The notes under the pieces: model-generated
What the model was told of the DNA's origin: nothing
Database searches by the model: none
What the model saw: only the letters and a program-made list of their open reading frames with translations
Source: Bacteroidota bacterium
Lineage (GTDB): Bacteria; Bacteroidota; Bacteroidia; Palsa-948
NCBI GenBank assembly: GCA_016213405.1
Contig: JACRAM010000079.1
Location: 1 to 34,973, forward strand
Direction of reading: 5' to 3'
DNA: 34,973 bases
Shown here: positions 24,439-31,634 of the stretch, in pieces
How positions within the stretch are numbered: position 1 is the first letter of the stretch
Layout of the letters: each line of letters opens with the position of its first letter
Made by a program: the position numbers and the translations under genes

Positions 24439-24650
24439 ATGAACTTTTCAGAAATAGTGCAACTCAGTGTGCAACAAAGGATTATTTTGGTGGACGCGAT
24501 ATGGGAAAGCATTACTGCAGACCGAAAAAAAATCCGCTAGACGAAGAACAAATTGAAGAAGCGCAACAAAGAATAATTGCCGCTCAAAAGAAACCTTCTT
24601 ATCTGAATCATTGGGAGAAAATGAAATCACATGAGAAGAAGAAGAAATAA
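24439..24650 (+). pseudogene. Addiction-module antitoxin (Unstab_antitox type), frame interrupted at A8 tract
   Basis: From ATG 24439 the frame reads NFSEIVQLSVQQRIILVDAI and ends at TAG 24538-24540 after 33 residues. The next frame continues with NPLDEEQIEEAQQRI and PSYLNHWEKMK to TAA 24650. Joined, the product is 70 residues, the size and pattern of the putative addiction-module component family: an N-terminal helix with the LVDAIWESI motif and a C-terminal tail with WE. The break is at a run of eight adenines (24525-24532). In frame, this is A AAA AAA A, a classic -1 slippery sequence, and a -1 shift restores exactly the full protein. Either a point deletion, a sequencing error or recoding. 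No RelE-type toxin is adjacent. Confidence 0.7.
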
Positions 24651-25208
24651 ATGAGTAAGCATATTGCCATATCCGATGAAATGGTGGTAAATAAGATTTA
24701 CCATATAAGAGGACAAAGGATAATGCTTGACAGGGACCTTGCGGAACTATATGGAGTAGATGTAAAGCAACTCAAAAGACAAGTAAGGCGAAATATCAGT
24801 CGTTTCCCGGACGATTTTATGTTTGAATTAACCAAAGCAGAGTTTGAAAATTGGAGGAGCCAATTTGGCACCTCCAATTTTTCTGATAAGATGGGATTGC
24901 GTTACAACCCTTTTGCATTTACTGAATACGGAGTACTGATGTTATCCAGCGTTTTGAAAAGTGCCAGAGCCATACAAGTGAACATACAGATAATGCGTGT
25001 TTACACAAAAATGAAACAGTTACTGCTTACGCATAAAGATATACTGGCAAAGATAGAACAGTTAGAGAAGAAATTAATGAAACAGGGGAGAAAGAATAAA
25101 AAATACGATGAGCAGATGCAGTTGCTTTTTGCATATCTTGAAGAGTTATTGCCAAGGAAGAATGAACCGATGAAGAAGATCGGATATAAAAGAAAAGATG
25201 AAGAGTAA
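24651..25208 (+). CDS. ORF6N-domain protein
   Basis: A 185-residue protein. Residues about 12-95 are an ORF6N domain (IYHIRGQRIMLDRDLAELYG, VKQLKRQVRRNISRFPDDFMF, and NPFAFTEYGVLMLSSVLKS), a KilA-N-related DNA-binding module carried by phages and mobile islands and widespread in Bacteroidota. A coiled-coil region (LLTHKDILAKIEQLEKKL) and a basic tail follow. Its ATG directly abuts the stop of the interrupted antitoxin, and its own stop overlaps a small frame coding a second copy of the antitoxin tail. It may be a regulatory or toxin-like component; function uncertain. Confidence 0.88.
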   Translation: MSKHIAISDEMVVNKIYHIRGQRIMLDRDLAELYGVDVKQLKRQVRRNISRFPDDFMFELTKAEFENWRSQFGTSNFSDKMGLRYNPFAFTEYGVLMLSSVLKSARAIQVNIQIMRVYTKMKQLLLTHKDILAKIEQLEKKLMKQGRKNKKYDEQMQLLFAYLEELLPRKNEPMKKIGYKRKDEE

Positions 25209-25281
25209 TATCTGTAAAAAGAAACCATCCTATTTGAGCCACTGGGAGAAAATTAAAAACATACAGGCAAAGAAGAAATAG
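25198..25281 (+). pseudogene. Second copy of the antitoxin C-terminal tail
   Basis: A 27-residue frame from ATG 25198, overlapping the stop of the ORF6N gene. It contains KKKPSYLSHWEKIK and ends AKKK, matching QKKPSYLNHWEKMK and the lysine-rich end at 24579-24650. The nucleotide sequences differ at several synonymous sites (CCTTCTTATCTG versus CCATCCTATTTG), so the duplication is old or the two are homologues rather than a recent repeat. The rest of the antitoxin is missing. The gap 25282-25438 shows only a palindrome (GAACTTTCAAAGTTC, 25288-25302). Confidence 0.6.
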
Positions 25282-25438
25282 TACGTTGAACTTTCAAAGT
25301 TCACCATCAAAAATCTGCAACCCTCTGATAATAGCAGCGACTCAGTAATGAACAACTCCCCGTTAATTGTTAAGTTTTTCTCATCGAACGGGAATAAAAT
25401 CAATTGTTACATTCGTTGAATTATTTTGGCTGAAGAGT

Positions 25439-26077
25439 ATGACTTTCGAAAACCTACTCACAAAAATTGATGACGGTGTATTTACTATTACCATTAACCG
25501 CCCCGATAAACTTAACGCATTGAACAAACTCACGGTGCAGGAACTCGGAAGGGCAATACAGCACGCTAAAGAAAATACGGATGTAAAAGCCATCATCATA
25601 ACAGGTGCCGGCACGAAAGGTTTTGTGGCGGGAGCAGATATTGCTGAATTTATCGGACTCTCTCCTTCAGAGGCAAAATCAATGGCAACAGAAGGACAGC
25701 GTGTTTTCAAATCCATAGAAGATTGTCACAAGCCGGTGGTTGCCGGAGTGAATGGTTTTGCGCTTGGTGGTGGTTGCGAACTTGCCATGGCATGTCATCT
25801 GCGTGTGGCGAGCGACAACGCAAAGTTCGGGCAGCCGGAAGTGAACCTCGGTTTAATTGCGGGCTATGGCGGGACCCAACGACTCATACAGTATATCGGC
25901 AAAACAAAAGCTATGGAACTTCATCTTACGGGCGATATGATTACAGCAGATCAAGCACTTGAACTCGGACTGGTGAATTATGTTACCACGCAGGAGCAGC
26001 TTATTTCAAGGTGCATTGAAATTATTAATACAAAAGAAATGGTTCATCCAAATTACAGAAATATATATGGAAATTAA
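25439..26077 (+). CDS. Enoyl-CoA hydratase/crotonase, C-terminally truncated
   Basis: A 212-residue crotonase close in sequence to the 259-residue paralogue at 26638. The oxyanion-hole motif (AGADIAEF) and both catalytic glutamates (GGGCELAMACH and FGQPEVNLGLIAGYGGTQ) are present, so the hydratase chemistry of 2-enoyl-CoA could be retained. The paralogue continues through KSPKAVGGAIVAMNAFF and a C-terminal helical region; this one diverges after SRCIEIINTKE and ends with unrelated HPNYRNIYGN. The last helices help trimer formation and cover a neighbouring active site, so function is doubtful. ATG 25439 aligns with the paralogue start. It overlaps the MaoC gene by 11 bases. Confidence 0.88.
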   Translation: MTFENLLTKIDDGVFTITINRPDKLNALNKLTVQELGRAIQHAKENTDVKAIIITGAGTKGFVAGADIAEFIGLSPSEAKSMATEGQRVFKSIEDCHKPVVAGVNGFALGGGCELAMACHLRVASDNAKFGQPEVNLGLIAGYGGTQRLIQYIGKTKAMELHLTGDMITADQALELGLVNYVTTQEQLISRCIEIINTKEMVHPNYRNIYGN

Positions 26078-26480
26078 AATAGAAAACGGGTTTCAATACA
26101 AATATGAATTCAGCTTTTTCAACGATGATATTATCGGGTTTGCTAAAGTTTCTGGTGATAATAATCCCATTCATCTGGATGAGGAATATGCAAGCAAAAC
26201 AATCTTCAAGAGGCGCATCATACATGGATTTTTAGGAGGCAGTGTGTTTTCAAAAGTGTTCGGAACCATAATTCCGGGAGAAGGAACCATTTATCTTTCT
26301 CAGTCGCTGAAATTTATGGGACCCATGTATATCGGTGAACCTTATACCGCAGTGTTTGATTTTTTGGAGGTAGATGTGGCAAAGCATCGTGCAAAAGTTC
26401 AGACAAAAATTGTTGACTGCAATAATAACGTTGTTATTTCAGGCGAAGCATTGGTGCTGAATCATAATAAGATTGTATGA
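26067..26480 (+). CDS. MaoC-type (R)-specific enoyl-CoA hydratase
   Basis: A 137-residue hot-dog-fold hydratase. The hydratase-2 motif SGDNNPIHLDEEYA holds the catalytic Asp and His, followed by RRIIHGFLGGSVFSKV, as in PhaJ-type enzymes that hydrate trans-2-enoyl-CoA to (R)-3-hydroxyacyl-CoA. ATG 26067 gives the natural N-terminus MEIKIENGFQYKYEF; the open frame upstream lies within the crotonase gene. It overlaps the truncated crotonase by 11 bases and precedes its full-length paralogue, so this cluster holds both (S)- and (R)-type hydratases. Confidence 0.92.
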   Translation: MEIKIENGFQYKYEFSFFNDDIIGFAKVSGDNNPIHLDEEYASKTIFKRRIIHGFLGGSVFSKVFGTIIPGEGTIYLSQSLKFMGPMYIGEPYTAVFDFLEVDVAKHRAKVQTKIVDCNNNVVISGEALVLNHNKIV

Positions 26481-26491
26481 CAGAAGAAACT

Positions 26492-26620
26492 TTATACCAA
26501 AGGTAAACGGAAATCCGAAAATGATTACACCGATTTTATTTTGATTACACAGATGAAACAACAGAAAAGCAATCGGTGTAATCATGTATTTTTTCGGAAA
26601 TCTGTGTAATCTCGGTATAA
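26492..26620. repeat. Nested inverted repeat between maoC-like and crotonase genes
   Basis: ATGATTACACCGATT (26521-26535) and AATCGGTGTAATCAT (26571-26585) are perfect complements; outer TTATACC (26492-26498) pairs with GGTATAA (26614-26620). GATTACACAGAT (26543) and ATCTGTGTAATC (26600) form another pair. The same GATTACACAGATT word recurs upstream of gatE at 33599-33657. Confidence 0.85.
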
Positions 26621-26637
26621 TTAAACAAAAAGTTTTT

Positions 26638-27417
26638 ATGACTTTCAAGAAATTGCTCACTAAAATAGAAAATGGAATTCTTACCATCACCATTAACCGA
26701 CCTGCGAAACTGAATGCATTGAACAAAGGCATGGTTCTGGAAATCGGACAGGCGATAAAATGGGCAATCGAAAATCCGGATGTAAGAGGCATCATCATCA
26801 CCGGTGCGGGTAATGAAAGTTTTGTTTCGGGTGCAGATATTACTGAATTTACAGGAAAAACTCCTGAGGAAGGAAGGGCGATGGCGCAGTTGGGGCAAGC
26901 CACTTTCAAATCAATAGAAAATTCTCCCAAACCGGTTATTGCAGCAGTGAACGGATATGCTCTTGGCGGTGGATGCGAACTGGCAATGTCATGCCACTTG
27001 CGTGTGGCAAGTGAAAATGCAACGTTCGGTCAGCCGGAAGTTAGCATTGGTGTGATTGCAGGTTATGGAGGAACTCAGAATCTCATCCAGTGCATCGGCA
27101 AAACAAAAGCAATGGAACTGCATCTCACAGGCGATTGGATTTCTGCAGAGCAGGCGTTGAAATTCGGTCTGGTAAATTATGTTACCACGCAGCAACAACT
27201 CATTCCAAAGTGCGTGGAGATACTTGAAAAAATAAAAACCAAGTCTCCCAAAGCGGTGGGCGGTGCCATTGTAGCCATGAACGCCTTTTTTAAGGACGGA
27301 GTGGATGGATTTCAGGTAGAAGTGAACGAGTTTGGAAAATGTTTTTCCTATGAAGATGTAAAAGAAGGCACTGCAGCGTTTATTGAAAAAAGAAAACCTA
27401 ATTTTACGGGGAAATAA
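26638..27417 (+). CDS. Enoyl-CoA hydratase/crotonase
   Basis: A full-length 259-residue crotonase. The oxyanion-hole region SGADITEF and catalytic glutamates in GGGCELAMSCH and FGQPEVSIGVIAGYGGTQ are present, and the C-terminal helices (VGGAIVAMNAFFKDG, KEGTAAFIEKRKPNF) are intact. It should hydrate short-chain 2-enoyl-CoA esters to (S)-3-hydroxyacyl-CoA in beta-oxidation or butyrate-type metabolism. ATG 26638 fits the family start MTFKKLLTKIENGILTI; the frame extends upstream only through the inverted repeat. A paralogue truncated at its C-terminus lies upstream across the MaoC gene. Confidence 0.95.
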   Translation: MTFKKLLTKIENGILTITINRPAKLNALNKGMVLEIGQAIKWAIENPDVRGIIITGAGNESFVSGADITEFTGKTPEEGRAMAQLGQATFKSIENSPKPVIAAVNGYALGGGCELAMSCHLRVASENATFGQPEVSIGVIAGYGGTQNLIQCIGKTKAMELHLTGDWISAEQALKFGLVNYVTTQQQLIPKCVEILEKIKTKSPKAVGGAIVAMNAFFKDGVDGFQVEVNEFGKCFSYEDVKEGTAAFIEKRKPNFTGK

Positions 27418-27513
27418 TATTGACTTTTTTGTTCCTTTTGCATTGGGATTAAGCAGAGAAAATTTTATGTAACTTCCAGTCGTCAAAACCGTCTTAAGTC
27501 AAATCCCGATTAC

Positions 27514-29748
27514 ATGAAAAGATATCTTCTCTTTTTATTCTTAATTCTAAATTCTTCATTCTTAATTTTTTCCCAGGATTTCTACGCCATTGACACTATT
27601 CAGAAAATTGAAATCTCTTTCTCCCAGCCCAATTGGGATTATATTCTTGATACTGCAAAACAGGGGAGTGACAGCTATACAATGGCACAATGGGTAAAAA
27701 TAAACGGAGTTCAGTTTGACAGCGCGGGAGTAAAATACAAAGGCAACAGTTCCTACAATCCTAACAATCTGAAAAACCCTCTGCACATTGAACTCGACCA
27801 TTTCATAAGTCAGGATTATCTCGGATACAAAGACATCAAACTCAGCAATGGATATCATGAACCTTCTTTTGTGCGCGAAGTGATGCTCTATTCTATTTTT
27901 CAGAATTATGCCGAAGCATCCCGCGCCAATTTTGCTCAGGTATATATCAACGGTCAGTATTGGGGAGTATATTCAAATGTTGAAGCCGTAACGAATACTT
28001 TTCTTGATGATCGTTTGTTTTCAAACAATGGCACTTTTATCTTTGCAGATAATGGTGGCTGCGATTTAAGATACAAGGGAAATGACAGTACAATGTATTA
28101 TACTCCTTACACGATGAAGTCAACGTATGGATGGGCTGAGCTTATGCATTTATGCGACTCACTCATAAATAATATCAGCGGGATTGAAAATATTCTGGAT
28201 GTAGATCGCACACTCTGGCTTCATTCATACACAAACGCAACCGTTACGCTCGACAGTTATCTCGGAAATTCTAAACACAACTATTATATTTACGAAGACC
28301 ACAATGGCAGATTCAATCCAATCATCTGGGATTTGAACGGTGGATTAGGCGTATTCAATAAACTTGATTTTGGTCCGGGGCTTACTACGGCACAAATGCA
28401 GAACCTGACTCCACTTGCCCACGCCAATGATTCCATGTGGCCGCTGGTAAAAAACCTGCTGGCTGTACCTATATACAAGCGAATGTATATTGCGCACATG
28501 AAAACCATCATGAGTGAAAATATTTCCAACAATTATTATTACACGTTCGCGCAGCAGTTGCAGTCGATTGTTGATACTGCTGTTGCTTCTGACCCAAAAA
28601 AGTTTGATACTTACGCAAATTTCCTGAGCAACCTGAATAACACGGTGATACAGGGACCCAAGACCATTCCGGGAATTACTGAACTGATGATAGCGCGGAA
28701 TACTTTTTTGAATTCCACGGCTGAGTTTCAGCAGGTGGCTCCGGTGATTTCCGGTATCACTCCATCAAATTCTTTTCCGCTTATCAATTCAAATGTATTT
28801 ATTACTGCAACGGTTTCCAACGCAACAGCAGTTTATCTCGGCATGAGATATTCTGTGATGGAAAGATTCACGCGAATAGTAATGTACGATGACGGTCTGC
28901 ACGGGGATGGAACTTCGGGCGATGGCGTGTATGGTGTTTCTGTTTCTGTTTCTCAACCCGAAATTCAATATTACATTTATGCGGATAACAACAATGCAGG
29001 AATTTTTTCTCCTGCCCGCGCGGAGCATGAATATTATACGCTGGATGCTAATTACGCTGCGTTAAGCGCAGGGCAAGTAGTGATAAACGAAATCATGGCA
29101 GTGAACAACACAACCATTCAAAACGCAAACGGAGTTTATGGCGACTGGATTGAACTTTACAACACAACCTCCAATACCGTTTCGATGGATTACCTGAATT
29201 TATCGGATAATATTTCCAATTCCACCAAGTGGCAGTTCCCGAACGGCAAAACTATTTCGCCAAACGGATTTTTGATTGTGTGGGCGGATAACGATACTTC
29301 CTCCACCGAAATTCATTGCGACTTTGGATTTTCAGGAAACGGAGAGCAGGCGATTATTTCTTATTCCAACGGAACCATTCTTGACAGCGTAAGTTTCCCC
29401 GTTCAAACTGCCGATATCACTTGGGGAAGATATCCCAATGGAACCGGACCATTTATGTTTTTAACACCCACTTTCAACGCAGTAAATTCAATTGCGGGAG
29501 TGGGGGAGGAGATGAATGAGAATGATATTTCTATTTATCCGAATCCTTGCAACAGCCAGTTTACAGTTTACGGTCTGCGGTCTATGGTTGAGTTATCAGT
29601 TGTTGATGTACTTGGAAATAAATTGTTGTCCGCAACTGTAAACAAGAAACAGGAAACCGTAAACCTGAGTGTAGCGAGCGGAATTTATCTTCTCCACATT
29701 CAAAACGAAAATTACTCTCTGACGAGAAAAATTGTTGTGAATCATTGA
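27514..29748 (+). CDS. Secreted CotH-kinase-like protein with lamin-tail domain and T9SS signal
   Basis: A 744-residue exported protein. Signal peptide (1-20, MKRYLLFLFLILNSSFLIFS) is followed by a CotH-type domain (about 25-400) with VKYKGNSS, DIKLSNGYHEPSFVREVMLY, the YINGQYWGVYSNVE segment and the FNPIIWDLNGGLG motif that corresponds to the metal-binding region of CotH kinases. Then a Bacteroidota beta domain (DDGLHGDGTSGDGVYG, a likely calcium-binding loop), a lamin-tail domain (about 520-640: VVINEIMAVNN ... GDWIELYNTT) and a T9SS type A sorting domain (ISIYPNPCNSQFTVYG ... GIYLLHI). Expected on the cell surface; substrate unknown. CotH of Bacillus phosphorylates coat proteins, so extracellular protein phosphorylation is possible but inferred. 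Confidence 0.92.
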   Translation: MKRYLLFLFLILNSSFLIFSQDFYAIDTIQKIEISFSQPNWDYILDTAKQGSDSYTMAQWVKINGVQFDSAGVKYKGNSSYNPNNLKNPLHIELDHFISQDYLGYKDIKLSNGYHEPSFVREVMLYSIFQNYAEASRANFAQVYINGQYWGVYSNVEAVTNTFLDDRLFSNNGTFIFADNGGCDLRYKGNDSTMYYTPYTMKSTYGWAELMHLCDSLINNISGIENILDVDRTLWLHSYTNATVTLDSYLGNSKHNYYIYEDHNGRFNPIIWDLNGGLGVFNKLDFGPGLTTAQMQNLTPLAHANDSMWPLVKNLLAVPIYKRMYIAHMKTIMSENISNNYYYTFAQQLQSIVDTAVASDPKKFDTYANFLSNLNNTVIQGPKTIPGITELMIARNTFLNSTAEFQQVAPVISGITPSNSFPLINSNVFITATVSNATAVYLGMRYSVMERFTRIVMYDDGLHGDGTSGDGVYGVSVSVSQPEIQYYIYADNNNAGIFSPARAEHEYYTLDANYAALSAGQVVINEIMAVNNTTIQNANGVYGDWIELYNTTSNTVSMDYLNLSDNISNSTKWQFPNGKTISPNGFLIVWADNDTSSTEIHCDFGFSGNGEQAIISYSNGTILDSVSFPVQTADITWGRYPNGTGPFMFLTPTFNAVNSIAGVGEEMNENDISIYPNPCNSQFTVYGLRSMVELSVVDVLGNKLLSATVNKKQETVNLSVASGIYLLHIQNENYSLTRKIVVNH

Positions 29749-29763
29749 TAGGAAATGCGGTTC

Positions 29764-31149
29764 TTACTTATGCACCTTCCTGATAAACTCCTCCACTTCC
29801 GGCACACCGCCTTGCAAAACTAAATAGCCGTTGTAAGGTTCGCGCTCGGTAATATCTGAACAGATTGGATTCAGCATCATCTTTTTTACTTCCGCAGGGT
29901 CTTCAGTTTGCCCGAGCACCCATCCTAATTTTATGTAAGCGGTTTCAGGTAACATGTTTCCCAGCGGCACCACTCCTTTTGCCATCATATCGCGCCCGGT
30001 ATCGTAAACAAACATGTGCACATATCCCCAGATAGTCTGCACCACCATAAAAACAGAAACGCCTTCTTCTTTTGCTTTTACAATTGCCGGATAAAGTTCT
30101 TTGTTCACATGCCCTAATCCAGTGCCCACGATAACAATTCCTTTATATCCCGCATCAATCATGGCAAACATCACATCGGGTTTCATGCCGGGATAATAAT
30201 ACAACATCGTTGCTTTTTCGCTGAAGAAAGGATAGAGTTCAACATTTTTATCTTTTCTGCGATGATGATATTCATTCTTTATTGGGATAATATTTTTTCG
30301 CGTAACTCTTGCCACAGGCGTATCGCCAATGGTTCTGAACGTGGAACGATAGGAAGAATGCATTTTACGTACACGTGTTCCTCTGTGAAGCAATCCGTAT
30401 TCATCCGAAGTGGGACCAAACATGCACACCAGAACTTCCGCGATATCAGACGTGCCCGCGGTGAACATGGCGTGCATGAGATTCAGCGCAGCGTCAGAAC
30501 TCGGACGGTCGGATGAACGTTGAGAGCCAACTAAAATAATAGGCACGGGAGAATTTTGCACCATGTACGTAAGCACTGCAGCAGTGTGTTGTAAGGTATC
30601 GGTGCCGTGACCGATCACTATTCCGTCAATTCCGTTTCTGATTTCTTTTACGATGGCGTGAGCAAGCGCTACATATTGTTTCGGTCCCATGTTTTCGCTG
30701 AACACGGCAAAAATCTTTTCTGTATCAAGATTGCAGATGTCGGCAAGTTCAGGAACTGCACCGTACAATTCTCCGGGAGAAAATGCGGGAATGACCGCGC
30801 CCGTTCTGTAATCAAGCCGCGAAGCAATAGTTCCTCCCGTTCCGAAAAGTTTTACGTGAGGCAATCCTTTGGTAACCGGAAATTGTTTTTCCGGAATCTG
30901 GTAGTTTGCTTTTTTATATCCTGTTTCGCGAATGTCCGTAATCGTGTTTATATCTACACCGATGTTGTATCCCGTAATAATTTTCAGAACGATATGTTCA
31001 TCATCTGTATTCTCCGCTCGCGGAAGAATGGTTCCCTGAAAAAGTCCGCGTGTGGAATCAACATCCACTGCCGCCCAAACCCGTGCATTGTATTTCTTCA
31101 ACACTTCTAATGCCTGTCCTTTATATCCCTGAAAAATAGTTGAACTCAT
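29764..31149 (-). CDS. gatD: Glutamyl-tRNA(Gln) amidotransferase subunit D (archaeal type)
   Basis: A 461-residue GatD. Residues 15-80 are the small N-terminal barrel found in GatD but not in plain asparaginases (NARVWAAVDVDSTRGLFQGT). The asparaginase-like domain follows with the catalytic set: Thr107 in FGTGGTIASRLDY, Thr183 and Asp184 in GHGTDTLQHTAAVL, and Lys261 in RVRKMHSS. GatD releases ammonia from glutamine or asparagine and passes it to GatE, which converts Glu-tRNA(Gln) to Gln-tRNA(Gln). Its partner gene gatE lies upstream in the same direction, separated by a four-helix-bundle gene. GatDE is regarded as an archaeal enzyme, so its presence beside Bacteroidota genes is notable. Confidence 0.92.
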   Translation of the reverse strand: MSSTIFQGYKGQALEVLKKYNARVWAAVDVDSTRGLFQGTILPRAENTDDEHIVLKIITGYNIGVDINTITDIRETGYKKANYQIPEKQFPVTKGLPHVKLFGTGGTIASRLDYRTGAVIPAFSPGELYGAVPELADICNLDTEKIFAVFSENMGPKQYVALAHAIVKEIRNGIDGIVIGHGTDTLQHTAAVLTYMVQNSPVPIILVGSQRSSDRPSSDAALNLMHAMFTAGTSDIAEVLVCMFGPTSDEYGLLHRGTRVRKMHSSYRSTFRTIGDTPVARVTRKNIIPIKNEYHHRRKDKNVELYPFFSEKATMLYYYPGMKPDVMFAMIDAGYKGIVIVGTGLGHVNKELYPAIVKAKEEGVSVFMVVQTIWGYVHMFVYDTGRDMMAKGVVPLGNMLPETAYIKLGWVLGQTEDPAEVKKMMLNPICSDITEREPYNGYLVLQGGVPEVEEFIRKVHK

Positions 31150-31153
31150 AAGT

Positions 31154-31188
31154 CGGTTATCGGTTATCGGTAAGTGGTAATCGGTTAC
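31154..31188. repeat. 7-bp tandem repeat (CGGTTAT), 5 units
   Basis: CGGTTAT twice, then CGGTAAG, TGGTAAT and CGGTTAC. It covers the last ten codons of the four-helix-bundle gene (NRLPLTDNR) and the gap to gatD. The opposite side of that gene is bordered by heptamers of complementary sense (GATTACC; 31586-31634). Confidence 0.9.
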
Positions 31189-31555
31189 AAAAAGTATCTG
31201 CTTTATTAATCATAGCGTTTAGCATTTTTCCCACAGAAGAGCAGTGACTTAACAGGTCTTTTGCAGCTTCCATGGAAATATAGGAACAATCTAATGCTGT
31301 TTCAATCCAGTGTTGTGTTTCCAATTGTTCTCCATCAGCATCGGTTAACTTACTTACAAAATGTTTTTCATATTTTCTTTTCGCCCATGCCTCAGCAATT
31401 TGCGCTCCAACTGACCGTGATGACCTTCTTATTTGGTCTGTAAGAGAATACATTTCTTCTTTGGGAAACTTTTTTGAAACCTCAAAGATTTCTCCGGACA
31501 ATTGTCTCGATAGTTTATATACTTCTAACTCTCTAAAACTTTTTACATATTCCAT
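31157..31555 (-). CDS. Four-helix-bundle protein (S23/IVP family)
   Basis: A 132-residue protein of the four-helix-bundle family named after proteins encoded in 23S rRNA intervening sequences. The conserved words are FRELEVYKLSRQLSGEIF, YSLTDQIRRSSRSVGAQIAEAW and LETQHWIETALD. Such genes are very common in Bacteroidota, often as isolated insertions; function unknown. Here it sits between gatE and gatD in the same direction. Its last nine residues are encoded by a 7-bp repeat. A start ATG at 31555 fits the family (MEYVKSFRELEVY). Confidence 0.92.
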   Translation of the reverse strand: MEYVKSFRELEVYKLSRQLSGEIFEVSKKFPKEEMYSLTDQIRRSSRSVGAQIAEAWAKRKYEKHFVSKLTDADGEQLETQHWIETALDCSYISMEAAKDLLSHCSSVGKMLNAMINKADTFCNRLPLTDNR

Positions 31556-31585
31556 GTTATACTTTTTTTAATTGTTATCATTTAT

Positions 31586-31634
31586 GTTTACCGTTTACCT
31601 GTTACCGTTTACTGATTACCGATTACTGATACAT
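31586..31634. repeat. 7-bp tandem repeat (GTTTACC/GATTACC), 7 units
   Basis: In-phase heptamers GTTTACC, GTTTACC, TGTTACC, GTTTACT, GATTACC, GATTACT, GATACAT. The array begins in the gap after gatE and runs into its last eight codons, so that the C-terminal VSVIGNQ of GatE is repeat-encoded. Confidence 0.9.

Noticed and set aside
25439-26077. Fusion of crotonase and MaoC domains into one bifunctional protein
   Set aside because: The two lie in different frames and overlap by 11 bases; each has its own stop and start codon.
29764-31149. Plain L-asparaginase
   Set aside because: The extra N-terminal barrel, the length and the nearby gatE favour GatD.
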